Below, one piece after another: positions 16,180 to 25,152 of a DNA stretch of 64,000 nt. Under the pieces are notes generated by a model. That model saw nothing but the letters and a program-made list of their open reading frames with translations. It was not told the DNA's origin and searched no databases. The stretch spans positions 62,001 through 126,000 of the forward strand of contig PYVY01000010.1 in the NCBI GenBank assembly GCA_003056425.1. The letters are read 5' to 3'. The DNA is from Alteromonas indica. Lineage in GTDB: Bacteria > Pseudomonadota > Gammaproteobacteria > Enterobacterales > Alteromonadaceae. How positions within the stretch are numbered: position 1 is the first letter of the stretch; every line of letters starts with the position of its first letter. Both the position numbers and the translations under genes were made by a program.

Positions 16180-17802
16180 ATGACCAAACCCGCACAAATG
16201 ACATCCCATGATGCCACACTTGCTGATGACACGGTTTCGCACGAGCACCACGAACATCATATTCCTAAAGGCCTGATGCGATGGGTACTTACCACTAATC
16301 ATAAAGATATAGGCACCTTGTACCTGTGGTTTGCTTTCATTATGTTTTTGGTAGGCGGAGCAATGGCAATGGTTATCCGGGCTGAATTATTTCAGCCGGG
16401 GTTACAGATTGTAGAGCCAAATTTCTTTAATCAGATGACGACAGTTCACGGGCTAATCATGGTCTTCGGGGCGGTAATGCCCGCCTTTACCGGCCTGGCC
16501 AACTGGCTGATCCCTATGATGATCGGCGCGCCAGATATGGCATTACCCAGAATGAACAACTGGAGTTTTTGGATCCTGCCGTTTGCTTTTGCCATTTTGT
16601 TGGGCTCGCTATTTATGGAAGGCGGCGGCCCGGCCTTTGGCTGGACATTCTACGCACCATTGTCGACCACCTACAGCAATGACAGCACAGCTTTATTTGT
16701 ATTTTCAGTCCATATTATGGGGATCTCATCGATAATGGGCGCGATAAATGTGATCGTAACCATATTCAATATGCGGGCTCCAGGCATGACCTGGATGAAA
16801 ATGCCGTTGTTTGTGTGGACATGGCTGATCACTGCTTTTCTATTGATCGCAGTAATGCCGGTTTTGGCGGGTGCCGTCACCATGGTATTAACCGACAAAT
16901 TCTTCGGAACCAGCTTTTTTGATGCGGCGGGCGGCGGCGATCCGGTTATGTTCCAGCATATATTCTGGTTTTTCGGGCATCCGGAAGTTTACATTATGAT
17001 TTTGCCGGCATTCGGTATTATCTCGCAGATCATTCCCACCTTTGCCAGGAAGCCCTTGTTTGGCTACGCCTCGATGGTGTACGCCACTGCCTCTATTGCT
17101 TTGCTGTCGTTTATTGTATGGGCCCACCATATGTTTACCACAGGCATGCCGGTTTACATGGAAATGTTCTTCATGTTTGCCACCATGCTGATATCCGTGC
17201 CCACCGGGGTGAAGGTATTTAACTGGGTAGCCACAATGTGGCGCGGGTCAATGAGCTTTGAAGTGCCTATGCTTTTTGCTCTAGCCTTTATCGTACTATT
17301 TACCATTGGGGGGTTATCGGGGTTGATGCTGGCCATTACGCCGGTAGATTTTCAGTATCACGACACCTATTTTGTGGTGGCCCACTTCCATTATGTGCTG
17401 GTTACCGGCGCTATTTTCTCGATTATGGCAGCAGTGTATTACTGGGTACCGAAATGGACCGGTCGTATGTTCAATATTACGCTGGCTAAATGGCATTTCT
17501 GGTGTTCACTGGTATCGGTAAATGTATTGTTTTTCCCCATGCACTTTGTTGGGCTGGCGGGCATGCCTCGTCGTATCCCGGATTATTCTTTGCAGTTTGC
17601 TGACTTTAACCAATGGATCAGTATTGGCGGCTTTGCCTTTGGTTTATCACAGCTTATCTTTTTAACCGTAGTAATCCAGGCGTGCCGCAAGCAGGGTGAG
17701 CCTGTGTCTGACCAGGTATGGGATGGTGCGCATGGGCTAGAGTGGGAAATTCCCTCTCCGGCACCCTACCATACCTTCGAAACCCCGCCGGTGGTGAAAT
17801 AG
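16180..17802 (+). CDS. coxA: Cytochrome c oxidase subunit I
   Basis: 540 aa, twelve membrane helices, with a textbook AGGAGG 6 bases before ATG. Heme and copper ligands are visible: '[17 protein letters not shown]' (heme a His), '[10 protein letters not shown]' (CuB His cross-linked to Tyr, with the K-channel), '[11 protein letters not shown]' (two CuB His) and '[13 protein letters not shown]' (heme a3 and heme a His). These place it in the A-type (mitochondrial-like) heme-copper oxidases that reduce O2 to water and pump protons in the inner membrane. The N-terminal His-rich stretch '[11 protein letters not shown]' is extra-membrane. It lies 9 bases after coxB. Confidence 0.98.
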   Translation: MTKPAQMTSHDATLADDTVSHEHHEHHIPKGLMRWVLTTNHKDIGTLYLWFAFIMFLVGGAMAMVIRAELFQPGLQIVEPNFFNQMTTVHGLIMVFGAVMPAFTGLANWLIPMMIGAPDMALPRMNNWSFWILPFAFAILLGSLFMEGGGPAFGWTFYAPLSTTYSNDSTALFVFSVHIMGISSIMGAINVIVTIFNMRAPGMTWMKMPLFVWTWLITAFLLIAVMPVLAGAVTMVLTDKFFGTSFFDAAGGGDPVMFQHIFWFFGHPEVYIMILPAFGIISQIIPTFARKPLFGYASMVYATASIALLSFIVWAHHMFTTGMPVYMEMFFMFATMLISVPTGVKVFNWVATMWRGSMSFEVPMLFALAFIVLFTIGGLSGLMLAITPVDFQYHDTYFVVAHFHYVLVTGAIFSIMAAVYYWVPKWTGRMFNITLAKWHFWCSLVSVNVLFFPMHFVGLAGMPRRIPDYSLQFADFNQWISIGGFAFGLSQLIFLTVVIQACRKQGEPVSDQVWDGAHGLEWEIPSPAPYHTFETPPVVK

Positions 17803-17803
17803 T

Positions 17804-18382
17804 ATGGCCAGCGGGGTGACTAACAACACAATGGTCATCAGATTAGTGGTAATTGTGTTTGGTATGTTTGGCTTTGGCTTTGCCCTGGTGCCGCTATATG
17901 ACGTGTTTTGCGATGTCACGGGTATTAATGGCAAAACAGCCAACACAGCGGCCGTGTATCAACCCAGTACCATTGATAAGTCACGCACCATTACCGTGGA
18001 ATTCCTTACCCGCACCCATACGGGCATGCCATGGGAATTTCAGGCTAAAACGAAGCGTATTAAGGTTCACCCGGGTGAGCTTAACACCGTGCAGTTTTAC
18101 GTCAGAAACCCCATGCGTACTGACTACGTAGCGCAGGCTATACCCTCTGTATCGCCAGGCCAGGCAGCCTTGTATTTAAACAAAACAGAATGTTTTTGTT
18201 TTAACCAACAACCGCTGTCAGCCGGCGGGGAAGCCTTGATGCCCATGTCGTTTTACGTTGACCCACAGCTGCCTGAAGACATCACTTTTTTTACCGTGCA
18301 ATACACTTTGTTTGATGTGACGGCCCGGGCCGCCACCATGGATGTGAATGATAACCCATATCTACAACGGTCCGGCGGTTAG
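17804..18382 (+). CDS. ctaG: Cytochrome c oxidase assembly protein CtaG (Cox11)
   Basis: 192 aa. One N-terminal membrane anchor (about 10-30) is followed by 'PLYDVFCDVTGING' and a periplasmic immunoglobulin-like domain. The copper-binding signature is 'TECFCFNQQPL' (Cys-Phe-Cys-Phe), and the C-terminal 'ITFFTVQYTLFDV' is typical. It delivers copper to the CuB site of subunit I. The ATG starts 1 base after the coxA stop, so expression is tightly coupled. Cysteine 27 near the membrane also matches the family. Confidence 0.96.
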   Translation: MASGVTNNTMVIRLVVIVFGMFGFGFALVPLYDVFCDVTGINGKTANTAAVYQPSTIDKSRTITVEFLTRTHTGMPWEFQAKTKRIKVHPGELNTVQFYVRNPMRTDYVAQAIPSVSPGQAALYLNKTECFCFNQQPLSAGGEALMPMSFYVDPQLPEDITFFTVQYTLFDVTARAATMDVNDNPYLQRSGG

Positions 18383-18418
18383 CCGAGATTGCTAAGCGTT
18401 TGGCCACAGGAGAAAGTC

Positions 18419-19297
18419 ATGCAACAGCCTTACGAAAAATATTATGTCCCCGCGCAAAGCCCCTGGCCCATTGTGGGTGCAGTGGCGTTGTTTCTTATCG
18501 CCGTGGGGGCCGGCAATATGGTCATCGATACCACGAAAGAAGCCGATGGCTATGGTTCACTCATCTTAGGCGCGGGCATTGTCGCACTATTGGTCATGCT
18601 GGTCGGCTGGTTCAAAAATCAAATAGATGAGTCAATGTCAGGCTTATACAGTGCTCAGCTAGGGCGTTCATACCGGCAAGGTATGAGTTGGTTTATTTTT
18701 TCTGAAGTTATGTTTTTTGGGGCATTCTTTGGCGCACTGTTTTATGCCCGCCTCATTTCAGTCCCCTGGCTAGGCGGAGCTTCGAATAACGAGATGACCA
18801 ACACGGTGCTATGGCCACAATTTCAGGCTATGTGGCCGCTATTATCTACCCCTAATGGGACTACCACTCAGCAAATGGGGCCCGCTGGCTTACCCACGAT
18901 TAATACTATTATTCTGCTGATATCCTCGGTTACCTTGCACTTTGCCCACGTCGGGTTAGAACAAAACAAACGCAAGCAACTCACCTGGATGCTGGGTCTG
19001 ACGATACTACTTGGGTGCACCTTCTTAACCTTGCAGGTTGAAGAATATATCCATGCTTACAAAGAGCTCGGCCTGACGCTGCAATCCGGCATTTATGGCA
19101 ACACCTTTTTCATGCTAACGGGCTTTCACGGTATGCATGTGACATTGGGTACATTGATTCTAATGGTGCTATTTGGCCGAATTGTGAAAGGTCATTTTAC
19201 CCCGGATAACCATTTCGCCTTCCAGGCAGGAAGTTGGTATTGGCACTTTGTTGATGTGGTGTGGGTAATGTTGTTTTTGTTTGTCTATATTCTGTAA
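18419..19297 (+). CDS. coxC: Cytochrome c oxidase subunit III
   Basis: 292 aa from ATG 18419, which has AGGAGA 6 bases upstream; a TTG 30 bases earlier is also in frame but lacks a site. Seven membrane helices. Family signatures are 'FFGAFFGALFYARL', 'EEYIHAYKELGLTL' and the C-terminal 'SWYWHFVDVVWVMLF'. Subunit III stabilises the proton-pumping core. The N-terminus 'QQPYEKYYVPAQSPWPI' is the usual start. It is separated from ctaG by 36 bases. Confidence 0.97.
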   Translation: MQQPYEKYYVPAQSPWPIVGAVALFLIAVGAGNMVIDTTKEADGYGSLILGAGIVALLVMLVGWFKNQIDESMSGLYSAQLGRSYRQGMSWFIFSEVMFFGAFFGALFYARLISVPWLGGASNNEMTNTVLWPQFQAMWPLLSTPNGTTTQQMGPAGLPTINTIILLISSVTLHFAHVGLEQNKRKQLTWMLGLTILLGCTFLTLQVEEYIHAYKELGLTLQSGIYGNTFFMLTGFHGMHVTLGTLILMVLFGRIVKGHFTPDNHFAFQAGSWYWHFVDVVWVMLFLFVYIL

Positions 19298-19305
19298 CCG
19301 CCACG

Positions 19306-19515
19306 CTAATAAGGACGGGGGTTAGGATGAATAAGCCCGGTAGCCATCGCAATCAGAATTATCAGCACAATACACACGGAAGTGAGTACCCGGCGGCCGA
19401 TGTATTTGCTCATGGGTTTATCGGGCGGGGTGTCTTTAAGCATGATACGCATTGCCAGAAACAGGTTTACCACCATGTAAATCAGCAGCCCAACAAGAAT
19501 AATTTTGATAATCAC
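19306..19515 (-). CDS. DUF2909 family twin-helix membrane protein
   Basis: 69 aa on the minus strand in the gap between coxC and surf1. GTG start at 19515 with AAGGAG 5-8 bases upstream. Two membrane helices (about 2-20 and 44-63) flank a short basic loop 'MLKDTPPDKPMSKYIGRR', the layout of the DUF2909 family, often found in oxidase clusters. Function is unknown; a role in oxidase assembly is suggested only by recurrent context. Its opposed orientation inside an otherwise rightward operon is notable, since the operon messenger would be antisense to it. Confidence 0.8.
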   Translation of the reverse strand: MIIKIILVGLLIYMVVNLFLAMRIMLKDTPPDKPMSKYIGRRVLTSVCIVLIILIAMATGLIHPNPRPY

Positions 19516-19551
19516 AGCAACTCCTTAATTAACTCAGGACGGCGGCTGCAC

Positions 19552-20274
19552 ATGGGGCGAATACGATTTCTGGTTGCTATAGGTATCGCTTTTATAGCCA
19601 TTGCCGTAATGGTTCGGCTCGGGGTATGGCAACTTGAACGTATGCACGAAAAAGAGCAGCGTTTGGCTAGCATAGCGCAAAAAAAACACCATGGCCCCCT
19701 TTCTTTGTCGGCGGTCGCTACGCTGGCTGATGACCCCAGAGATTACCCGGTAGTTGTTAGCGGCTTCCTGCATCACCGGTTGCGCATCTATATCGATAAC
19801 CAGATTGAAAATGGCCGGGTGGGCTATCAGGTGGTGGCACCGCTAAGCACCGCACAAGGGTTAGTTTTAGTGAACTTTGGTTGGGTACCGGGCACCGCCT
19901 CGCGTGCCACATTACCTTCGGTCAATTTACCCGCAGCGCTACAACACGCTACCGGTACCATCGCCATACCATCGGATAACCCGATTATTCGCGAAACGGC
20001 GAGGAATATCAGTAATCAGCAGTTACTGCTACAGCAACTGGATATTCCCCGAGTGAGCAAAATCATTAACGAGCCACTGCTACCGTTTGTGGTGCAACTG
20101 ACCGGGCCGGCGCCGCCTGGGTTCATCCGTAACTGGCAAGCGGTGGTGATGCCGCCGGAAAAACATTTAGGTTATGCAGTTCAATGGTTTGGGCTGGCGG
20201 TTGCCGCAACTGTAGTGGCATTCATTGTTTTCTTTGTGCGAGGGAAAGGCTATGTCAGAACGCAAAAAAAATAA
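19552..20274 (+). CDS. SURF1 family cytochrome oxidase biogenesis protein
   Basis: 240 aa from the ATG at 19552; a longer in-frame opening back to 19261 overlaps coxC and DUF2909 and is not credible. The first helix (4-22) leads to 'VRLGVWQLERMHEKEQR', the SURF1 signature for heme a delivery. 'VVVSGFLHHRLRIYIDNQIENG' and 'GYQVVAPLSTAQGLVLVNFGWVPG' follow, and a second helix lies near the C-terminus after 'HLGYAVQWFGLA'. SURF1 helps insert heme a into subunit I. It overlaps the next gene by 23 bases. Confidence 0.92.
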   Translation: MGRIRFLVAIGIAFIAIAVMVRLGVWQLERMHEKEQRLASIAQKKHHGPLSLSAVATLADDPRDYPVVVSGFLHHRLRIYIDNQIENGRVGYQVVAPLSTAQGLVLVNFGWVPGTASRATLPSVNLPAALQHATGTIAIPSDNPIIRETARNISNQQLLLQQLDIPRVSKIINEPLLPFVVQLTGPAPPGFIRNWQAVVMPPEKHLGYAVQWFGLAVAATVVAFIVFFVRGKGYVRTQKK

Positions 20275-20842
20275 GCAAATTACCCTATTAACGGTATTTG
20301 CTATTTTCGTTTTACCCGTAGTGCTGGCCAAATTGGCTCTGGACAATCAATGGTTTACCCGAGCGGCCACCAACAAAGGTGAACTACTCCAACCGGTACA
20401 GGATTTTTCTGTATATTTGGTGCGTCAGCCTCCTAAGTGGCGTCTGGTTTATCAGCTTCCTGCCCACTGCGATAATACCTGTGAAAATGCCCTCTACAGT
20501 ATTCAGCAGGTATGGCACGCGTTGGGTAAAGAAGCAGACCGGGCCCAGCCCACTGTCATTTATACCGCTTCAAGTGATGCCAAAGCGATAGCCAGATTAA
20601 AGCAACAAAATTCAGTGGAGGTACTTCCCTCGCCCCCAAGGCAGGCCAGCGTGACCGGTAGCCAGATAGATGCGCATCGGCCGGTCGCCTCCTCAGTAAC
20701 CAGCGCTATTTATCTGGTAGACACAATGAATAATGCCATGCTGCGCTACCCCGTTAGCGATGACCGTCAGCAAGCCATTATGAACAGCAGAGACATTCTG
20801 GCTGATGTTCGTAAGCTTCTTAAATTGTCGCGTATAGGCTAA
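20252..20842 (+). CDS. Membrane-anchored CxxxC protein of the oxidase operon, thioredoxin/SCO-like candidate
   Basis: 196 aa. ATG 20252 has GAGGGAAAGG just upstream and lies within the end of surf1; the earlier in-frame start at 20225 is less likely. One N-terminal helix (about 9-27) anchors a periplasmic domain. The sequence 'WRLVYQLPAHCDNTCENALY' places a Cys-x3-Cys motif right after a strand, as in SCO proteins ('CPDVC'), followed by 'QVWHALGKEADR' like the SCO helix. Proteins of this type occur in many proteobacterial cox operons without an agreed function. A copper or disulfide role is my inference from the motif and place. Confidence 0.8.
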   Translation: MSERKKNKQITLLTVFAIFVLPVVLAKLALDNQWFTRAATNKGELLQPVQDFSVYLVRQPPKWRLVYQLPAHCDNTCENALYSIQQVWHALGKEADRAQPTVIYTASSDAKAIARLKQQNSVEVLPSPPRQASVTGSQIDAHRPVASSVTSAIYLVDTMNNAMLRYPVSDDRQQAIMNSRDILADVRKLLKLSRIG

Positions 20843-20854
20843 CGGGAGCGGTAT

Positions 20855-21859
20855 ATGAAAAAACTCATTTTTTGCAGTTTGATGTTGGCAGTAATAGTGA
20901 TTGTGCTTGGCGCTTATACACGGCTTACCGATGCTGGATTAGGCTGTCCTGACTGGCCAGGGTGTTATGGTGAGCTGTTTGTGCCTGCCTCTACAGATAA
21001 AGTGGCCGCGGCCAATGCCGCCTTTCCCGCACGTCCGGTAGAAGCAAGCAAAGCATGGAGCGAGATGATCCATCGTTATTTCGCCGGCACATTAGGCCTG
21101 CTAATTTTTTCAATTGCGGCTTGGGCCGCCATCAAACGTGACCCCCGCATGCCCTTGGGGCTGCCCCTATTTTTATGTGTTTTAGTGGTCTTTCAGGCTG
21201 CCCTGGGAATGTGGACCGTCACCCTGAACTTGTTGCCCGTAGTGGTAATGGGGCATTTGATGGGCGGTTTTGGTGTTTTAGCCTGCCTGTTTGTTATGCA
21301 CCTGCGGGTAAACCCAATTACCTGCCGGGACCGGCTAAAATCAGCCCGGCGATTATTAGGTTTTGCGTTTGTTGGTATGTTTATTCTGGGGTGTCAGATA
21401 GCGCTAGGCGGCTGGACATCGGCTAATTATGCGGCGCTGGCGTGCACCAATTTTCCGGTATGCGAAGGCCAATGGTGGACACAGATAGACTTACCCGGCG
21501 CATATACCGTACCGGTGGCAGAAAATTATGAGTTTGGTGTACATGGCTATTCAGAAAGAATGACGATGCACATTATTCACCGCGCAGGGGCCTTAGTGAC
21601 CTTCGTATACCTACTTACATTAGGTATATGGTTATTACGCACCGGTTCAAAACTAATGAACACCGCTGGCGCGGCGCTTATTGTCGTGCTTAGTGCCCAG
21701 GTATTACTGGGCATCAGCAATGTAGTGATGAGCTTGCCTCTCACGGTGGCGGTAGCGCATAATTTTGTCGCAGCTTGCTTGTTACTGGTGATGGTATGGA
21801 TAATTTACCAGTTGTCACATCTGGAAGGGGGTGCCACATGGCTAAACCGGTCACGCTAA
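20855..21859 (+). CDS. ctaA: Heme A synthase CtaA (COX15)
   Basis: 334 aa, eight membrane helices, with CGGGAG 7 bases before ATG. Signatures: '[23 protein letters not shown]' (shown here as the family's first heme region, residues about 18-40), '[12 protein letters not shown]' with a heme-ligand His, and in the second half 'CTNFPVCEG' and '[11 protein letters not shown]'. It oxidises heme O to heme A for the oxidase. It overlaps cyoE by 22 bases. Two pairs of conserved histidines are kept, so it should be active. Confidence 0.96.
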   Translation: MKKLIFCSLMLAVIVIVLGAYTRLTDAGLGCPDWPGCYGELFVPASTDKVAAANAAFPARPVEASKAWSEMIHRYFAGTLGLLIFSIAAWAAIKRDPRMPLGLPLFLCVLVVFQAALGMWTVTLNLLPVVVMGHLMGGFGVLACLFVMHLRVNPITCRDRLKSARRLLGFAFVGMFILGCQIALGGWTSANYAALACTNFPVCEGQWWTQIDLPGAYTVPVAENYEFGVHGYSERMTMHIIHRAGALVTFVYLLTLGIWLLRTGSKLMNTAGAALIVVLSAQVLLGISNVVMSLPLTVAVAHNFVAACLLLVMVWIIYQLSHLEGGATWLNRSR

Positions 21860-22758
21860 CCCATTCTACAGCCCAGCAAAGTGCGGGCCCAGCCTTATGG
21901 CGCCAATATTACGAACTGACTAAACCAAAAGTGGTTATGTTGCTATTGCTGACCGCGCTGGTAGGCATGTGTATGGCCACCCCAAACCTGGTAGAGGCAC
22001 GCATACTTATCGCCGGCCTGTTCGGAATTGGGCTGTTAGCTAGTAGCGCGGCAGTTATCAACCATGTGGTTGACCGCCGTATTGACAGTATGATGGCACG
22101 AACCTACAACCGCCCGGTAGCCAAAGGCCGAATTGGCATAACCCAGGCGCTCGGTTTTGCTACCGTGTTGGGCACGCTGGGATATGTGTGCCTTAGCCTT
22201 TGGGTAAACCCGTTAACCGCGTTACTTACCTTAGGCTCGCTAGTAGGCTATGCGGGAATCTACACCTTATTTTTAAAGCGTGCTACCCCACAAAATATTG
22301 TTATAGGGGGCTTAGCCGGTGCCGCGCCCCCTTTATTGGGCTGGACGGCGGTAACCGGCGCTGTACACCCTCATGCCTTGTTATTGGTGCTGCTGGTTTT
22401 TACGTGGACGCCACCACATTTTTGGGCCCTGGCTATCCATCGTCGGCGCGAATATGCCAACGCTAATATTCCTATGTTGCCCGTCACGCACGGGGTGGCG
22501 TTTACTAAAACCTGGGTATTGGGATATACCGCACTATTAGCGCTGGTCGGGTTTTTACCTTATCTGGTCGGGATGTCGCATCTTATTTATTTGCTTGGTT
22601 CCAGTGTGCTTAATTTGATGTTTATCTGGTATGCCTGGCAGCTTAAATTTTCTAATGATGAACGCTGGGCAATGAAAACATTCCGGTTTTCTATCGTGCA
22701 TCTCATGGTATTGTTTGTGGTTCTGCTAATTGACCATTATTTGCCTGTTACTCTATGA
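21838..22758 (+). CDS. cyoE: Protoheme IX farnesyltransferase (heme O synthase)
   Basis: 306 aa from ATG 21838, with GGAAGGGGG close upstream inside ctaA; an in-frame ATG at 21775 is too far within ctaA. UbiA-fold enzyme with nine membrane helices. The first acidic motif is '[19 protein letters not shown]' and the second region is '[19 protein letters not shown]'. It farnesylates protoheme to heme O, the substrate of CtaA. The sco gene follows with an ATGA overlap. The product is also called CtaB when in an aa3 operon. Confidence 0.96.
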   Translation: MAKPVTLTHSTAQQSAGPALWRQYYELTKPKVVMLLLLTALVGMCMATPNLVEARILIAGLFGIGLLASSAAVINHVVDRRIDSMMARTYNRPVAKGRIGITQALGFATVLGTLGYVCLSLWVNPLTALLTLGSLVGYAGIYTLFLKRATPQNIVIGGLAGAAPPLLGWTAVTGAVHPHALLLVLLVFTWTPPHFWALAIHRRREYANANIPMLPVTHGVAFTKTWVLGYTALLALVGFLPYLVGMSHLIYLLGSSVLNLMFIWYAWQLKFSNDERWAMKTFRFSIVHLMVLFVVLLIDHYLPVTL

Positions 22759-23408
22759 AACAACATTCTTTAATTGGGCTGGTACTTATTGTCGCCTTTA
22801 TCGCCGGTATTTGGGCAGCGGTAACGATTGCCCCGCCCGACGTTAACCCCCAGGGACCGGCTACCACGTATTTCCAGACGTACCCTGCACCGCGTGGTTT
22901 ACCGTCATTTCGTTTAACCGAAGCAGGTGGCGAACCCGTTACCAATGCCACGCTGCGCGATCAATGGACAGTGATTTTTCTGGGCTATACGTATTGTCCT
23001 GACGTCTGCCCAACGACGATGGCGGGACTAAACCGTATTTACCCCCAATTGCAGCAAATCCCTACCGAATACCCCATAAAAATAATGTTCTTATCAGTAG
23101 ACCCTAAACGCGATATCCCCGCACGGCTACGTAGTTACAAGCAGTATTTCAATGACGATTTTATTGCTGCTACCGGCGACCATGGGCAACTTTTTGGCTT
23201 GGTACGCAGCTTTGGATTGGTCTATGCCATGAGCGAAAGTACTGATCAACCCGATTATCTGGTCGACCATAGCGCGTCTATTGTTGTGGTATCGCCCAAG
23301 GCTGAGGTGGTGGGGCGGTTTAAGCCAGATGCTATACCAGGGGCTTTAACGGTGGTCGACCCGGCCCATATCATCGCCGATATGCCGGCTATCGTGGCCG
23401 CCCATTAA
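22755..23408 (+). CDS. SCO1/SenC/PrrC family copper chaperone
   Basis: 217 aa. One N-terminal anchor (about 6-24) is followed by a thioredoxin fold with the copper site '[15 protein letters not shown]' (CxxxC) and the distal His in '[11 protein letters not shown]'; '[11 protein letters not shown]' is the usual central strand. It inserts copper into CuA of subunit II. The start overlaps the cyoE stop by 4 bases (ATGA) and the stop overlaps the GNAT start by 1 base. Confidence 0.95.
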   Translation: MKQHSLIGLVLIVAFIAGIWAAVTIAPPDVNPQGPATTYFQTYPAPRGLPSFRLTEAGGEPVTNATLRDQWTVIFLGYTYCPDVCPTTMAGLNRIYPQLQQIPTEYPIKIMFLSVDPKRDIPARLRSYKQYFNDDFIAATGDHGQLFGLVRSFGLVYAMSESTDQPDYLVDHSASIVVVSPKAEVVGRFKPDAIPGALTVVDPAHIIADMPAIVAAH

Positions 23409-24019
23409 TGCTGAATAAAGCGTTGATTCGGCCTGCCGCGAACGAAGATGCAGACCAGGCAGTTCCGTTACTGCTCAGCGCAGGAGAAGGCTTGCTAGTG
23501 GCAATATTTGGCCAAGGCGAAATAGCCCGCACTACGGATTTTTTACGGTATGCATGGCAGCAGGAAGCCGGCCAATATGGCTTTAAAAACCACTGGGTAG
23601 CGGAATATAACCATCAAATTGTTGGGCTGATCACCTGCTGGCATAACACACTGCCAGCCGACTTTGACCGTCAAACGTTATTGTCGATTACCCATTTTTT
23701 TGGGCTTGAGCAGGCTATGGAGGTGGTATTACAAAGCCAGCAACTCACAGCCAGCCTGCATCCGCCCGCCACCTATGAGTTGGGTATAGGGCATCTGGCG
23801 GTTAGCACTCATTTGCAGCGAACGGGGGTGGGTGGTCAATTGTTAACTCACGCTGAAAATATGGCGCATCGGCTAGCAAAAACGGCCTTAGTGCTTGACG
23901 TGCATGTTAATAACCACGTGGCGCGGGCATTCTACCGCGCTAAAGGCTTTGTTGAACGTGAGCAGATCGCCTCTTTTGTGCAAATGGGGAAAACCCTCAC
24001 GCCCCCAGCCAAACCCTAA
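23408..24019 (+). CDS. GNAT family N-acetyltransferase
   Basis: 203 aa. The acetyl-CoA-binding motif A region reads 'YELGIGHLAVSTHLQRTGVGGQLL', with the Q/R-x-x-G-x-G/A pattern 'QRTGVGG', and the C-terminal 'NNHVARAFYRAKGFVE' is the usual last motif. The substrate is not predictable. It is coupled to the sco gene by a TAATG overlap, so it is the last gene of the oxidase operon, though a role in oxidase assembly is not evident. It converges with and overlaps the deacetylase gene by 4 bases. Confidence 0.88.
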   Translation: MLNKALIRPAANEDADQAVPLLLSAGEGLLVAIFGQGEIARTTDFLRYAWQQEAGQYGFKNHWVAEYNHQIVGLITCWHNTLPADFDRQTLLSITHFFGLEQAMEVVLQSQQLTASLHPPATYELGIGHLAVSTHLQRTGVGGQLLTHAENMAHRLAKTALVLDVHVNNHVARAFYRAKGFVEREQIASFVQMGKTLTPPAKP

Positions 24020-25122
24020 TCGGGATAGTTGCCATTTTTGTCAGCCACGAAAAAGGGTTGGGAATACCAGTAATAACGACCACTGTGCTTAGTTGATGGA
24101 GCGGTACAGTTTACTCTGGAGCGTCCGACCGGCAGGGTTTTATCCAGCGTCACGCTTAACTGCTGGGCCTGTACGGTAGTGTTAACCTGGCTACCCTGAA
24201 AATAACAGCTAGCCTGACTCAGGCGCACATCTTCACCCTCAATCGTTAATGTTAGTTTGCCAGGGGCCGCAGCACCATTTCGTTGTGGCTCACTACTGGT
24301 GGTATGAGTAACTGGCATGGCCAAACTCGCCATCTTGGTTTTCAGGCTCGATAGCGCTGCATATGGGCCGGCCGCCGGGAAACGCGGTAGGGCGGTGATA
24401 TCACTGTACCATCCCGCTGCCCCAGAATGCTGGCCGAATCCGACATAGCCTGCTTTGCGTAATTGCGCCGACAAGCTCTGGTTATATTCGCCAAAAGGGT
24501 ACGCCAGATATTTAAGTGACGTACCTGTGTGTTGTTCTATTTGAGCTTCAGCCTGCGTCACATTGTGCCAGACCCGGTCCAGCCACTGCTTTTCAGATTC
24601 GCCTTCTGCGCGGTTTAACATATGTAAATGGTCCAGCGTATGATTGGCAAACAACACCCCTTCGCTCTGCATTTTGTCTACCTCTTCCCAGGTGAGCTGA
24701 TCGTCGCGCTGCCCAATTTCAGCCGGATTAATAAACACGGTATAGGGGAAACGGTATTTTTGTAAAACAGGGTGGCCGTTTTGCAGAATATTTTTATAAC
24801 CATCGTCAAAGGTAATGGCCAGGGCATTATCCGGTAGCGGCTTTTTATTTTGCAGGGCTGATACGAGTTCGGGTAAGGGAATGACCGTATAGTGCTTATC
24901 AATAAACGCCATGTGCTGTTCAAATTGGTCAGGGCTGATGCTGGTACTGGCCGGGGTTTTATCAGACACGTGATGGTACAACAATATAGGCGCGCCGCAA
25001 TTCGCCGGTATGGTGCACGCCCATGCAGATTGTATACACAGCAACATGCTAACTAACACAGCACACGTCACCGGGGTGGGTAACAGCCGGGTTATTCCCC
25101 ACTTTCTCATGATAAACTGCAC
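24016..25122 (-). CDS. Polysaccharide deacetylase (NodB-type, CE4) secreted protein
   Basis: 368 aa. The GTG at 25122 is preferred because GGAG lies 6 bases upstream; an ATG four codons on (25110) is too distant. The signal peptide ends near 'CIQSAWA', followed by Cys. The CE4 domain shows 'APILLYHHVSD', metal/catalytic 'AITFDDGYKNI' (Asp pair) and 'FANHTLDHLHML' (metal His pair), with 'LAYPFGEYNQSLS' downstream. The layout resembles the PgaB N-terminal domain. A C-terminal beta-rich tail of about 110 residues with a Cys pair is unassigned. It likely removes N- or O-acetyl groups from an extracytoplasmic polysaccharide. Confidence 0.9.
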   Translation of the reverse strand: MQFIMRKWGITRLLPTPVTCAVLVSMLLCIQSAWACTIPANCGAPILLYHHVSDKTPASTSISPDQFEQHMAFIDKHYTVIPLPELVSALQNKKPLPDNALAITFDDGYKNILQNGHPVLQKYRFPYTVFINPAEIGQRDDQLTWEEVDKMQSEGVLFANHTLDHLHMLNRAEGESEKQWLDRVWHNVTQAEAQIEQHTGTSLKYLAYPFGEYNQSLSAQLRKAGYVGFGQHSGAAGWYSDITALPRFPAAGPYAALSSLKTKMASLAMPVTHTTSSEPQRNGAAAPGKLTLTIEGEDVRLSQASCYFQGSQVNTTVQAQQLSVTLDKTLPVGRSRVNCTAPSTKHSGRYYWYSQPFFVADKNGNYPD

Positions 25123-25152
25123 GGCAACTCCTTTAAAACTACATTAAATGTT

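Noticed and set aside
19261..19551. Long N-terminal extension of SURF1
   Set aside because: It would overlap coxC and the DUF2909 gene and is His/Asn-rich antisense sequence; the family start is at 19552.
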